Assembly (NCBI GenBank): GCA_037893225.1
Contig: JAZGUH010000544.1
Span: 124,001 to 188,000, forward strand
Origin: Hippasteria phrygiana
Taxonomy: Eukaryota > Echinodermata > Asteroidea > Valvatida > Goniasteridae
DNA: 64,000 nucleotides
Direction: 5' to 3'
In this document: positions 1 to 11,739 of the stretch, piece by piece
Layout: each line of letters starts with the position of its first letter
Numbering within the stretch: the stretch's first letter is position 1
Program-made: the position numbers and the translations under genes
Notes under the pieces: generated by a model
Told to the model about the DNA's origin: nothing
Databases searched by the model: none
What the model saw: only the letters and a program-made list of their open reading frames with translations

Positions 1-164
1 ATTGTAGTTCTCAGATCCTCTTACGAGCAAGAGCATGCTTTCGTGCCTTGGCGTGTGGCACTCATCAGTTGCGTATGGGTGATTCAAAAAATGAATCGAT
101 GCCAACTTGCAGGGTTTTTGATTGGGTGTTTCTCAATCAACTGTAACATGACATGAGTTTAGAA

Positions 165-475
165 ATGGAGCTATAAGCTGGCCGATAAAACACGACGAAG
201 CGCACCCACCGACCCGGGTAGAAGAAAACCCGGCAAGCATTCACACTATTGTTGGTAACCTGGAGAATCGTCTCAAGGTCGTCGTTAACCCATCTCGCGA
301 GCAGGGTTAGAAATTACCCGGGTTACGTGGGGTTTTGAGGCAGTTAAACCGGAGAATTTTTAACCCAGAGAATTGTAGTGTGAACGCTCCACATTACCCA
401 GGTAATCTCCGGGTTAAATATTTCGTTAACCCGGCAATTACCAGGGTTAGAGCATACATAGTGTGAAACGGGCTC
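165..475. repeat. Right half of the ACCCGGGTAA element
   Basis: Matches 21908-22222 in the same order (gctggc.gataaaac.., gcgcacccacc, acccggcaagcattcacact, then gtagtgtgaacgctcc and tagtgtgaaacggg). The left half is missing. Confidence 0.65.
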
Positions 476-2204
476 TAGTGGGATGTGGACAGTATGAGAA
501 ATTAAATTTTATTCTTCTACTCAAGTTTCAGTTTTTACCTAATGAGTGCCACAAAATTATTTCATAAATTTTAATCTTTGTAAGAGTACACCGAGTTTCA
601 CTAGTTGAGTTCGTATGTGTTTTAGATTTTCGGAAGTGAGAGGTCAATTTTTGGCACGATATTTCTCTTTCGTATCAGGCGATTTATTAGTTTACATAAA
701 TTGATATGCTGGTAATCATTTTACAAAGGCCTTTTTTGGGGGTGATTTTGCAAATGTTACAAGTTTTGCGAGTTGATTTTCCTATTCAAGGTCTACAAAT
801 GCCGGCCACCAGGGATGAACTTTCAGGCTCTATTAGAGCTGACTCTGAATGACTTGGACATTGGAATCAGAATCACGATTCCAACATTTTGAGGAGTCGA
901 CTCTTTGAGATAATCAATTGTTGCTCCTTGCGATTTGATTCCAGGCAATGCTCAATGATTCTGAAGATTTGCCCCACTCCAGAAATCGTGCAAGACTTTG
1001 AAGACCAAGACCCTAATTGATTTGTTTAATGCACTTCACTTGAGCTTTATGTTTCCCTGGTAATTTTTTTTTAGTTACTTGTCCACGAACATTTTACCAA
1101 TTAAAATGAAATTTAAAATGGTCACCAATACTAATGAGTTTTGGACAATTAAAGTAATTTCTTTTGTAGGTCCTAGTCTGCATTGTCAGCCTTGTCATAA
1201 CAATCTTGAATCCCTTAACAAAACGGGGAATACCGCGTGCTGTCCCTCTGCCCAAAAATGGGCTGCATAGTACTTGCATAGTACAGTACTACTGAGCCTG
1301 CAAGGATGAAGTCCATTCTGAGCCCAACAAATCTGATGCCAAATGCCATGTCCGCCCCTCTTTTGCAGCCCAGAGAATCCCCCCGGGACGCCCCCCAAGA
1401 ATCCAGTAATTTCAGGCATGAACTCCCAGCGTTCCAGCCTGCATGTTGCTGTAAAATTTGTATGCGTGCTGGGATTGTTTTGTGTTGGCATACAGCGTAC
1501 ATGTACACATTATGTACATGCACTAGTAGAGGCATCCCTGTTACTAAGCACGTGTGTGCGTGCATGCTCATTCACAGCAGGACTTTAAATGTCTGGCATT
1601 TTCCTGTTATTAAAACAAAAATGTGCGTGTCTCTGGGAGCCGCAATTGCAGTGATTGACTATAATTTATATGTTTTAATCATCTTGGTTAATATGGACAG
1701 TTTAATTCCAGCCTTAATAACTTCCTTACAAGGTCCTTGTCAGTAATGGCCATCTGCTGGAATTGGAAGGCATTCTGCAATGACCTTTGCAAAAAGGCCC
1801 TGCCGAAAACCGTCAAGTAATGCCAGCAAACAATGTCCATGCTGTGATTGAACATTTTAATTCAGTTTATTTTTCTTTTGCTAAGGAATGATGGAAGGAA
1901 ACTCTTAAATGAAAAAAATCACTTACTTGATCATTTGGTTCCCGTGAGCATGCGTACGAAGATTTCCCTATAACTTAACAAACTTGAAACTTAAATGTAG
2001 TATACACGATTCTTTTTGCTGTAATTTTGAGAAATAAATGAAATTGGCAGTTAGTATATAGCGTGCTAGCAAATACTATCACTGATCTGTTTAAAGTTTT
2101 GTTTGCATAGATGCGTAGTCTGCGTAAAGAGAAAAATTCTATTCTAGTAGTCTGGTTCCCTGACCATACTTTAGACAAAACGGCGCAACTTACAGACGTC
2201 TGGG
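476..2204. other. No gene recognised
   Basis: AT-rich sequence with only short open frames that resemble nothing known. No exon signature or clear repeat. Confidence 0.5.
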
Positions 2205-2414
2205 AATTATCAGGTCAGGGAACTCGACTATTTCCAACGATTGCCGGCCGGCAATCGTTGGAAAACGATATAAATTTCAACTTTTCTTGAAAACGACAGC
2301 ACACCAGGTGCCATCATTTCACAGGATGATTGAGACTGCTATTAACTTAAGTCTAGTAAGGTATTTCTTAATAATTCAGTAAAAACAAATTGGAGGATTA
2401 CCAATCCTGTACAC
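2205..2414. mobile_element. GTACAC-family MITE, partial
   Basis: The right half of a MITE family (ends ggaggattaccaatcctgta, then cac). It is preceded by a 34-bp perfect palindrome at 2231-2264. Compared with full copies the left half is missing. Confidence 0.65.
2231..2264. repeat. 34-bp perfect palindrome
   Basis: tttccaacgattgccgg mirrored exactly as ccggcaatcgttggaaa, with no loop. It sits at the edge of a partial GTACAC-family MITE. Confidence 0.9.
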
Positions 2415-2961
2415 TACATTTAATGCAGCTGTCATTTATCAGTGGCCGATTGTTCAGCGGAATGTCTCATTGGAAAGCTCATAACTGACCCAATGCTAAC
2501 AAATAGACAATTCAGTTTAGAAAAAAAATTTGGGGGTGCCACGCCCAAAAAGCACAGCAGTGAATATATCCACTTTAACCTGTTTTCACACATATTGGTC
2601 TAACAACACAAGCATGATCTAAAAGGCTTGTTGTTATGTTCATTTAGGCCTAGCATTGCTCCATTTCATGTACCGGAGATAGTTGTTTCCTTTTTAAGGA
2701 AGCATCAGTGACAAAAACCCTCACAAATAGACAAGTTTATGCACTTCAGCTTGATGGATTTAGTGTGAGGCGAATAAAACAAAACATGTTTAGCGTCCCC
2801 ACCCGCTTCATTATTGGGGGCCGCCTAGATTTTTAACAATTTTGACCAGTAGAAAATGAGGAAAAACCCCCCCCCCCTAAATGTCAACCGATCCATCGTA
2901 AAATAAAATACAAGCTGATTAACCCCTTGCGTATGTTCATGTACACATGTTCATCATAAAT

Positions 2962-3418
2962 GTGACCTGCTCTGCAAAAAGGGCATTATACATTTGTAAG
3001 TCACTGTATGCTTTTACATGTAATGGGCTGTTCTACATGTATGTGAAGAGGGTGAACAAATATTCAAATAAGTGATTTTTAAAGGAGGGATTTTTTTGCA
3101 TCTTTGATACCTACATTGTATATTATCCTAGTTCATAACGAAAATCTTTGATTTCAGTTAATAAAGTTTGAAAAAGAATGTTTGTGTCGAGTGCTTCAAT
3201 CTATTGCTTTGCTTTTTGTTTTTCTAAATGGCTTGTTTCTCCTTAAGTCATTTCAAAGAAATTCCTGAAAACAAACGAATGCAAAATGCTACATGCCTCA
3301 GACATACATGTATACCATATGAAAGCTTATAAAATGGCCTTTCCATCTTGTATATAAAACAACATTTTTTTTTCAAATTTTGCAACATAATTATGGCCCT
3401 TTTTGCAGAGTGGGTCAC
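2962..3418. mobile_element. GTGACC-family MITE
   Basis: A 457-bp element starts gtgacctgctctgcaaaaag and ends with the inverted counterpart ctttttgcagagtgggtcac. It is flanked by a 4-bp AAAT duplication at 2958-2961 and 3419-3422. No coding capacity. Confidence 0.8.
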
Positions 3419-4256
3419 AAATCATCTAGAGTGTGTCGGCTCATAATTGGAAGTAGAGGAAATGTGGAGATCTGCAAACAACAAATGTCCACCCAATGCA
3501 GGATATCCACCCAGTGCACATGCCCACACAAGGTTTTCCACTTTCTGAAAAGTGATCTCGGAGGAATATTGGGGTTAGGGTTGTATCTGTAGCAAAATAA
3601 AGTTGAATGGTTGATGAGGATATCGCAGTCAACATTTCATATCAAAGTGTTTTGTCTTCTGCGCTGCTTCCTACATGTACCTTTTTTTGAAAAAAAGAAG
3701 AAGATGACTTTCAACATTTCTTTTAAAGTTTTGCCTCAGTAATTTTCACTTTTCTGTGATTGCCAGCAGAAACCTTAACAAACCCCAAAACTTTCCCGGT
3801 TTCACATGATGCAAAGTCTGTATTGAAACGGTGAACAATGCAAGGCTCAACCCCCGACTGCTCACAACAGTGGATTTTACCTTCGCTTTGATAATCCATT
3901 GAATACCTGTGGATTTTTCTTGTCAGTTTAATAGCACCCACGGGGCTACGGTGCCCTGGAGTATCCCTGGTTACCATTCTGCCATTGACTGGATCAAATT
4001 GGTCCTAAAATCACCAAAGAATGGAATATATTTGTTCACAGTGAAAGATTTAAGTTTCCATATAATCCCTGCGGTGCACTTGTTATTGTGCTTCACTGGG
4101 TTATGGGACAGCCCCACGCCGATAACCTTTTCTCAGCCTTCTTTATTTAATTACGAGTCTGGATTTTCTTTAATAGGGGGTGTTCCTGCACTGTGTAAGA
4201 ACCACCTTGTATGGAAAGTTTCTGGGGATACATGTTAAACTTAGGGGTATCCGGTA

Positions 4257-4706
4257 GTGTACACGATTGGTAATCCTCCATTTTTTTTTTACTGAATTAT
4301 TTCGAAACACCTTACTAGACTGTAAGCCAATAGTAGTCTCAATCATCCTGTGAAATTATAGCACCAGGTGTGCTGTCGTTGTCAAGAAAAACGATTTCCA
4401 GCTGGAAATCGTTGGGAAAACTGCCCTGTAGCCTTTAGTTAAGGCGCGTGTGGCTACCCGGACTAGTGGCGCGCCCCGGACATGATGGCATTCGGGGTGC
4501 GTCACGTGCCCAGATAGCCACGTGCGCCTTGACTGAAGGCTATCATCTAGCCCAACGGTTGAAAACGAGTGCTGTTTTTCTCTCGTTTTTTCGCTACCCA
4601 ACAACGCAAAACTTTGAACAGGTCAGTGGAACGATATTTCCTATAAAATACTAACCACTAAATCCGCCCATTTCTAAAAACTGCAACAATGACCAATCAT
4701 GTACAC
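4257..4706. mobile_element. GTACAC-family MITE
   Basis: A 450-bp copy with inverted ends gtgtacacgattggta and accaatcatgtacac. The middle contains inverted CG-rich arms (gcctttagttaaggcgcgtg and ccttgactgaaggc). No coding capacity. Other copies are at 24415, 34793, 52195 and 57332. Confidence 0.75.
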
Positions 4707-5171
4707 AGCCTTTAAACACAAAAAATGACAAAATGTTGATGGTTTCTATAAGCTGAAAGTTCCATGGCAGGATGAAAGATAAATGTATGCAGAATTCAAA
4801 TGGACACCAGTGGAATTTTCAAATAATCCTGGAAGAAATGGAATGTTATTTCAGGGGCCAGTTTATGGAGTTGCTTTAAAATTGCTCAGAAACTTTTCTT
4901 GTTCAATGGAAATCCTTGAATACCTGTCACTTCTGGCATGCATTTCATGCACTTTTGGCCGGTAAACCCATTTTTTTTGGCCAATCAAACCTCTTCTACG
5001 TTTAGCCCTAATCCTCCAAAATCCTCTTTGCCAAAAGGAGGAATTTGGAGGATTGATGGTCTTTTGGAAGTTGAAGCATCGGAGGATTTTGCAGGATTGA
5101 GGGCATAATAAGAGGATTTTTGCCTCTGTTTGTAAACTTTGTAGTTTGCCATGACCATGCTGTATCCAACA

Positions 5172-5580
5172 TTACTACACCTCATAAATATTCATGAGCA
5201 AATTGGAGCGCGTCATTGGCCGATTCCGCCGCGCGTCCGGGAAGTAAAAATGATACGCTGCCAGGTGACGTCATCCCGGTAAGTATCCAGCTCGCTGCCG
5301 TGCGGTATTTTTTCTGGTAGCACCAAAAATTCCCTCTGGAACCCGCCATGTAGTCTATGGCATGTAATCTTTACGGAACCAGTCTGTTGTTTGTAGTCCT
5401 TGTAAATACTGCAGTAAAGGCACATTAAAGAGTGTTGGCACCAGACTTTTTCAACCCTGTTGCCATGACACACTGAACTACTCTGCAGCTGAGCTCAAAA
5501 ACAACAATGACGTCTACGAGTAACGTAAGATTACCGTGATTGATTTCCGTCATTTCCGTCATATTTATGAGGTGTAGTAA
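5172..5580. mobile_element. TTACTACACC MITE, copy 1
   Basis: A 409-bp element bounded by perfect 20-bp inverted repeats ttactacacctcataaatat and atatttatgaggtgtagtaa. The interior is near-identical to 43343-43799. It is followed immediately by a foldback palindrome. Confidence 0.8.
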
Positions 5581-5581
5581 A

Positions 5582-5746
5582 CAAATACAGCATGGTTTAT
5601 TTCTGAGAAATAGTGGGAATTACTGGTCCCTCGGTGTAGGTCAGCTCGACTACCTCCCTCCGCTTCGCGTCGGGAGGTAGTCGAGCTGACCTACACCTCG
5701 GGACCAGTAATTCCCACCACTTCCCCTCAAACCATGCTGTATTTGT
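5582..5746. repeat. Foldback palindrome, copy 1
   Basis: Outer arms acaaatacagcatggttt / aaaccatgctgtatttgt and inner arms actggtccctcggtgtaggt / acctacacctcgggaccagt enclose a short centre near 5664. The sequence would fold into a hairpin of about 80 bp per side. Confidence 0.8.
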
Positions 5747-6120
5747 ATACTACTCTCCAACAACCCAACAGGATTCAACAGCTACATGTACATTGTACAT
5801 GTACATTTTGTAAAACAAAAGATCTTTTGTTCACTGCTCACATCAACAAAAACCAGCAATTGTGGGATTGAGCAGGGTTAAGGCCTATTTACACACGCGC
5901 GCGGTAACGGAATTCCGCGCGGTAAAAAATATAGAACACATGGTTTTCTATGGGGTTGTTTACATTAAGAGCGGACAAACCGCGCGGTATAGCGATAAAC
6001 CGCTGCGTTTAGAAACCAGAGCGATTTTCCAAATATACCGCGCTGAGACTGCGCGTTCTGACCAATCAGCGTTCTCGTTGGATATGACGTCACGATCAGC
6101 TGCACGTCTCTAAAACAAAG

Positions 6121-6294
6121 ATGGCGTCGTACTGGAGTAGCAGCACTGAGATTTTGATCCTGGAAGTAGAGAAGTATCCTCAATTGTATGACACATCACT
6201 AGAAGCCTAAAACTACAAAGATGCAGTCAAAAAGCAAGACATTTGGGAGTGTATAGGAGTGGACATGCATGATTTTGGGTTGAACTAGTGCCAA
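6121..6294 (+). pseudogene. MADF-domain protein, truncated (Harbinger accessory ORF)
   Basis: Starting at ATG 6121 the frame reads MASYWSSSTEILILEVEKYP, QLYDTSLEA, a TAA stop, then NYKDAVKKQDIWECIGVDM. The pattern (L/I)I.EV.K.P.LYD, YKD...K...W..I is the N-terminal half of a MADF DNA-binding domain, found in many PIF/Harbinger partner proteins. The in-frame stop after about 29 residues and the fusion to antisense transposase sequence after GVDM show it is not functional. It is short, but the W and YP/LYD landmarks are all present. Confidence 0.7.
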
Positions 6295-6522
6295 GATTTC
6301 TGCAAACTGACCACGCGACATTCTGAAGTACCCCAAAAAACGATCTTTATGACTATCTAACTCTCGTACTAATCTGTGGTATTCCCCAAGCTCTGTCCTT
6401 TTCTGAAGAGTTTCATGAACTCAAATTCTTCGTTTTTTCTTTCGCTTGAGACGCAATCTTCTCGCCAAGATCAGAAGTAACAGAGCTTCCTCGTGCCTTC
6501 GATTCTTTTTGCGGGGCGCCAT
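6271..6522 (-). pseudogene. HARBI1-like transposase N-terminal fragment
   Basis: From ATG (complement of 6520-6522) the minus strand reads MAPRKKNRRHEEALLLLILA, then a basic stretch, then VHETLQKRTELGEYHRLVRE, LDSHKDRFLGYFRMS and FAEILALVQPKI. The series basic region, (W)VH..L..R...GE(Y/F)H.LV.EL, F..YFRMS...F..IL.LV.P.I is the typical N terminus of PIF/Harbinger (HARBI1/DDE_4) transposases. A TGA at 6421-6423 stands where the family has Trp of the WVH motif, so a single-base change probably created it. The catalytic DDE region is absent. Confidence 0.75.
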
Positions 6523-7242
6523 TGTTTTTGTGGAATGTCGATGCATTAACATAAATACCGAACGGGTTTCCGCTCGTGTGTAAATGTAAAATATCGCGCG
6601 GTATACCGCTTTCCGTTACCGCTTTCCGTTACCGCGCGCGTGTGTAAATAGGCCTTTAGGGTTAAGAAAACAAAATTACCTCCGTCTACAGACTGTACAT
6701 GTACATGTACCTGTAAATGTATGTACAGTGTAATGTGCAAGTTTGTAAAATGTTCAATGAAGTGATGAGTTTCATTATGATGTAGGCCTACATGTACAGG
6801 TACTGGTGATGTTCTGCTCTATCTGGAGCCTGTTTGGGCCATGCCTTCAGCGTACATTTCGATCTTTCATCACATTGCTTCCATCAGTGGACCATGTTTA
6901 ATTCCAGTGTAATCAGACAGTATGCACCTTGTGTGCACTTTCACTATGTACTTGTACCAGCTTATTACATACTTATAATGTACATGTACTGTAATTATTG
7001 GAAAGGTTGCTGATTTTGGCTTTCAGTCACTTTCTGTCGTCATTCTGTTCTTCATTAATTGTCTTGAAAATGACAGACATTAAAGGGGCTGTGCATGTAC
7101 AGTAGGATTTTTATCACATGAACACATACATGTGCATGTACATGTACATGTACAATGTAGGAGAGTGGTACATTTCCAGGCCCTATGTCACAATTATAGG
7201 AACCGGGAAGTACATTAATTGCAACTTTTTTGGGCTAAAATT

Positions 7243-7325
7243 TGTGACCTGCTCTACAAAAATGAGTCTGATGTGTTAAAAATTCATTTTTAAGCTTTAC
7301 AGTTGGTCTGAAAGACCCTGAAATA
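7243..7325 (+). repeat. Truncated GTGACC-family end
   Basis: The sequence gtgacctgctctacaaaaat plus about 60 following bases matches the outer part of the long element at 22226-23413 (right end, inverted). No partner end is found nearby, so this is a solo or truncated end. Confidence 0.6.
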
Positions 7326-7380
7326 AGCTTTCGTAGCAGAAGAGTTACATGTACATGTACATGTACATGTACATGTACAT

Positions 7381-7577
7381 GGCGGTTTTATGTCGCTGAA
7401 AAGTCCAGTGCAGACAGCCACTGTAATGTAAAACGTGCATTTTTATCACATGCTTGACTACTGCAAAGTTTACGTGGCCAAGGACTTTCCGCGAGCCGTG
7501 CAATCCAAGTGCGGACGCACGGAAGAATAACCACAGGTAACTTTTGACAATAGTTAGTCCAATGCGAACGCGGCTTA
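7381..7577. repeat. GTCCGCACTGGAC family, right half
   Basis: Blocks gctgaaaagtccagtgc, acgtggccaaggac, cttttgacaatagttagt and caatgcgaacgcggctta are ordered as in the full copy at 35309-35646. The left end is missing. Confidence 0.65.
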
Positions 7578-8984
7578 CGCTGTTTGAAGACATGTTGAGC
7601 TACAATATACATTTGTACATGCACCTTTTGAGATGAAACTACATTTGTAGAGTGACAATGGTTCTCCCCAATGCCCCAATCATAGCAAAAAGGAACAGAG
7701 AATGGCATCCATTCCCTGTGCTCATCCTTGCCATGTCCTCTGAATTCCTACATGTAGCCGCATCCCAAAACGAATGCATCCAGTCTTTGCCAGTATCAGG
7801 TACACGTTACCCTACAGGCTACAGCAGGGCATTATAATAACCCTCTCCAGAGCACTCCTAAAAGAGCAATTTGGGGACTGATGATGAGCTTGAGGAGTCC
7901 TTATCTTGTTATGATAATAGCAGATTATCATCATGTTGGAGCTCAGCAGATAGAAGGATATGCCCCAAGCAGGGGGCTGGTGTCCATCAATGATGAAGTC
8001 CTTGATGAAGGGATTATGGATGAAGGATGGTGTGCACCACTGCTAAGACCATGTACATTGTACACATGTACATTTGTACATGTACATGTACATGCACACC
8101 ACATGTACATGTTTTGCTTTTATAGAAAAAAACAATAAGCCAAATGATGCAATTTTCTTTGTCAGTGTCTAGAGTTTGCCTTCCTCATCAGGAAAAAGGC
8201 AATGTATATTTTGTTTAAATCAAAGCTTTCCTTTGCTGCTTTACCAACAGGTAGTGTTTGCAGTGTCTCTCTTGGTTTTACTAACTGCTACATGTACATG
8301 TAGGGAGAGGTTAATTTTGGACTGCTGAACCAAGAGGAAAGTTTTTTCTGGCAGTTTGCATTGGGCTTGAAATGGGAAAACTACAATATATATGCCGTTT
8401 CAGTGAGTTGTACCCTCAAAAAAGTTCAATGCCAACACAGCTTACGTTTACACTGTGGTTTGTACTTGTACATATGTAGACTGAGTATTGGGTAATGCTT
8501 TATAGAATTACAGTGAACAAGAATTATCTCAGAATTGCCTGTTGATATCATTACCATTTGTACAGCATTGTATATTACAAAGGACGGGTACTTTATGGCA
8601 TAGTTTTGTCATCAAAGAATCTCTCTTAAAACCAGAAAAAAATATTAGAAAATGTTGACATGTACAAATGTACATTGTACCATGGAGGATCCTTCCTCCA
8701 TGATTGTACACATGTACATGATATGTATGTGCAAATATTGATTGTAAGGAGTGATACTGTAAAACTGGCCTCCCCAGGGGATTTCCAGAGCTTCTATGCA
8801 GATGGAAAAAAGAAAACCCAGAGGGAATCGCCAATAGAGGCTAGTTTTACTGTGTCACAAGCCAAGCAGTCAATATTCGTTTTATGCCACCTTTTCCACA
8901 GATAATAAAATTAAATTAGGCCATTACAGTGTACCTGCGTTTTGTTTACTACCGGTACAAACATTCTGTAATGAAATTGAGTTC
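7578..8984. other. No gene recognised; scattered TACATG tracts
   Basis: Several acatgtacatgt stretches (8060-8110, 8290-8300, 8655-8720) and no convincing coding segment. Confidence 0.5.
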
Positions 8985-9395
8985 TGTCCCGAATATACCG
9001 AATATTCGATCGTCAATCGAATATTCGAATACCTTTTTGTTGGTTAGAATATTCAAAAAACTGTGCAGGTACTGATACTATTTTAGTAGAACAGCAGTGT
9101 CAAATGCCGCATTTTTGTTTCCGAAAACATTTTGTGGACGGAGGTTTATTGTTCCCGTCTGTAAAACCCTTGACACTTATAAAATAATTACTGGAGTTTG
9201 GAGGCTAGACTTTGTTTTCAGAACATTATACATGTACCAGTAATGATCTTGATACATGCATGCAACTTTTTACCGGCGCAACATGCAGTTGCAGCCGACA
9301 CGTGAAAAACTTGAACGGCGAGTATCGAATATTCGGTCAAACCCAGTTTTGAATAATCGGATACTAAATTATTCGAAAATGAACAGTCCTAATGA
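8985..9395. repeat. Region with mirrored GAATATTCG motifs
   Basis: Left ctgtcccgaatataccgaat and cgaatattcgaatacc; right gtatcgaatattcggtc and ttattcgaaaatgaacagtc. It resembles the ends of a decayed inverted-repeat transposon, but borders are uncertain. Confidence 0.4.
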
Positions 9396-10877
9396 AATTT
9401 CCCCCTGATAAAATGTTTCAGACCTAAAAATACAATTGTAGAGAGTGTTGTACCAGTTGGAATACATGCGCTCTGAATGTGTAATACTACAGTCCGTGCA
9501 CTTTCATTTGATATGGTTAGTACTTTTTGGGTTAGTCCCTTTTGGCCATGGAATAGCATTTTAGATTGGGCGGCAAAACAGTAAAAATAAATAATTCTAA
9601 GCCAATCAGTAGAATCTGTGGAAGGGGTATTTGAATAAAAAATGGTTGACGAAATAAAAAGCACTGTGTACAAATGTAGTATGCTAAAATGCTGTTATAA
9701 TTCAGAGGCATGTACCTGTGCTGTTAAACCAGTGGCTCTTATTTATCGAACCAGAGTTCTCTGAACTTACGGTTATAGTACTTAGCCATGGGATAGTACT
9801 TTATGGTCACGGGAAACGGGACAGTTTATTTTGATACTGGGCAATGGTACAGTAAAAGAAAGAATGCTGTAAGTCAATCAAAAGACAGAATCTATGGATG
9901 AGGTGTTATGATAAAAATCTAGAGCGCGGTAAAGTGCATACATGTAGTACAGTACATGCTTAAATGCTGTTGTAGACCACAGGCAACACTGTGAGCTTAA
10001 GCCCAGTGGCTCATCTTTATCGAGCCAGAGTTCTTTGAACTCACAGCCAGCAGACCATCAACAAAGAAGATGACCTACATGTACTTGTACACACTCACAA
10101 ACCAGTCAGGGAGCAATTGCTGGATGATGTCATAGCAATAATATTTACGCACAGCGAAAGAGGCATCCGTTTTTTATTTTTAGACTTCTGTCACCGCACT
10201 TAGCACGTGGATGGACGGACGTAGAAATGGCTCTCCAGCGCAATCCCCGAGCCCGCCAGGTGTGTGACCCAAATAGGGTGTTCAGAAATAATGCGATATT
10301 TGATGCCGGGGCAGTGAGATGGAATTTTATTGAATTTGTGCCGGACGGTCGGGCCCGCGCACTTGGGAATGAGTAAGAAATTTGTGTTGATTATCAAGGG
10401 TGTTATGGTTGCTAACAAGGTTAAGAATGACAAAAAAAATCATCATTTATCATAATGTGCATTTCGTGAATGATACAATGTATGTGCACATAAAATGCAA
10501 AATAAGGATTATTGTTTGAGTATGGCTGTCCTGTTCATGGCAGTAAAATGTGCATTCATTTGCACAAGGAGTAACTCAAGTACTTACAATACATTTCATT
10601 CATTCATTCATTCATTAATTTCTTTAATTTTTACCAACACATTCATATGCAAATAAAATTATCTATTATTTTAAATTGTGTATGGATGGAGGTCTCCAAG
10701 AAGCATAGTCTTGTCGAGTGGAAACCCCACTGTGTATCATTTACATTTCACAAAGAACAATTACAATTACAAGGACAACTAAAGTTAAATAACCCTAATA
10801 TCATAGGCATTCATTTGGGGTGAAGACCTGTGTACTACGAAATACTACTTACAATGTAGTATTCTGTAGCACTCTCT
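9396..10877. other. No gene recognised; diverged duplicate blocks
   Basis: Two diverged copies of a block around 9590-9790 and 9890-10040 (gccaatcagtagaatctgtg / gtcaatcaaaagacagaatc; agtggctc, gagttct, gaactta) suggest an old repeat. No gene. Confidence 0.4.
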
Positions 10878-11739
10878 AGGCCTTTTTACACTACGAAAAA
10901 TCTCGGTGTTGGACCCGGGTCCGACCCGTGTTGACTAGACTGACCTTTTCACACTGCAACATTTCAACACGGCACTGACCCGTGTAGAGCACTCCACCCG
11001 GGTTGAAACTCAACCCTGCTTGGGAGGTGGGTTGAGAGCTCTCGACCCGTGTAGAGAAGTTGGACCCGTGTTGAAAGTCGTAGTGTGAACGTCTCCGGGT
11101 TGAGTTCGACCCGTGTAACCGTGGATCGGAGTGTGCGTGCAGAGCACCACATACTAAGCTGTTCGATATGACGATATTTGCCGATGTTTCGGTATTATGT
11201 TGCTTTTTCAGTTTTTGCAGCGTTTATGGTTTCTCCAAGTGTGTATACGTTAAGTGTGGATTAGTCTAGATTACCTTGCGCGAAATTATTTCCAATAAAT
11301 TTGACGGCAGAATAGTACATAACGTATATGGAGAAATAAAAAAATACATTCTGTGTACTAAATGTGTCGTTTCTTTAATCGTTTTAAACCCCGATATGAC
11401 TTATCCGACATCTCCGCGCCGTATGTAGCGTACATTGCGTGCATGCGTATTCCATCGTTAGTGTAGTCTTGGTCAAATGCAAACAACCGCACTGAACGCT
11501 ACCATATTATTCCCAGTGTACAATGTACGTACATGCAGCTAACATTTTGCGAACTTCGTCTCGAGAAAAGGCTACTAAGGTATGAGGGGGCCGGGGTTAT
11601 TGCTGCGTTGAGTAGTGTGAAAAGGCAGCGTAATTGACCCGTGTTGAAATTTTTAGAAGTCTACACGGGTTGGACCCCCTGTCGGACCCGTGTAGATTTC
11701 AACACGGGTCGAACGTACATACATAGTGTGAAAAGGCCT
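10878..11739. mobile_element. AGGCCTTTT-CACACT inverted-repeat element
   Basis: Ends aggcctttttacactacg and tagtgtgaaaaggcct. Sub-terminal gacccgtgt/acacgggtc motifs are repeated many times in both orientations. A CG-rich 862-bp element without coding frame. Confidence 0.7.

Larger units (their letters stand above)
5881..6655. mobile_element. PIF/Harbinger deletion derivative with MADF and transposase starts
   Basis: The element is bounded by inverted repeats (left starts aggcctatttacacacgcgc, right ends gcgtgtgtaaataggcct) and a 3-bp TTA duplication at 5878-5880 and 6656-6658, the target length and sequence typical of PIF/Harbinger. Inside are two convergent gene starts: a MADF-domain ORF on + and the N terminus of a HARBI1-like transposase on -, which meet head-on near 6270. 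In intact Harbinger elements a DNA-binding (MADF/Myb-like) protein and a DDE transposase are separate genes. Here the 3' halves of both are missing, so the element is a non-autonomous deletion product. Confidence 0.85.

Noticed and set aside
1306..1746. 146-codon + frame
   Set aside because: Composition is like surrounding intergenic DNA, overlapping frames are equally open, and no domain is recognised.
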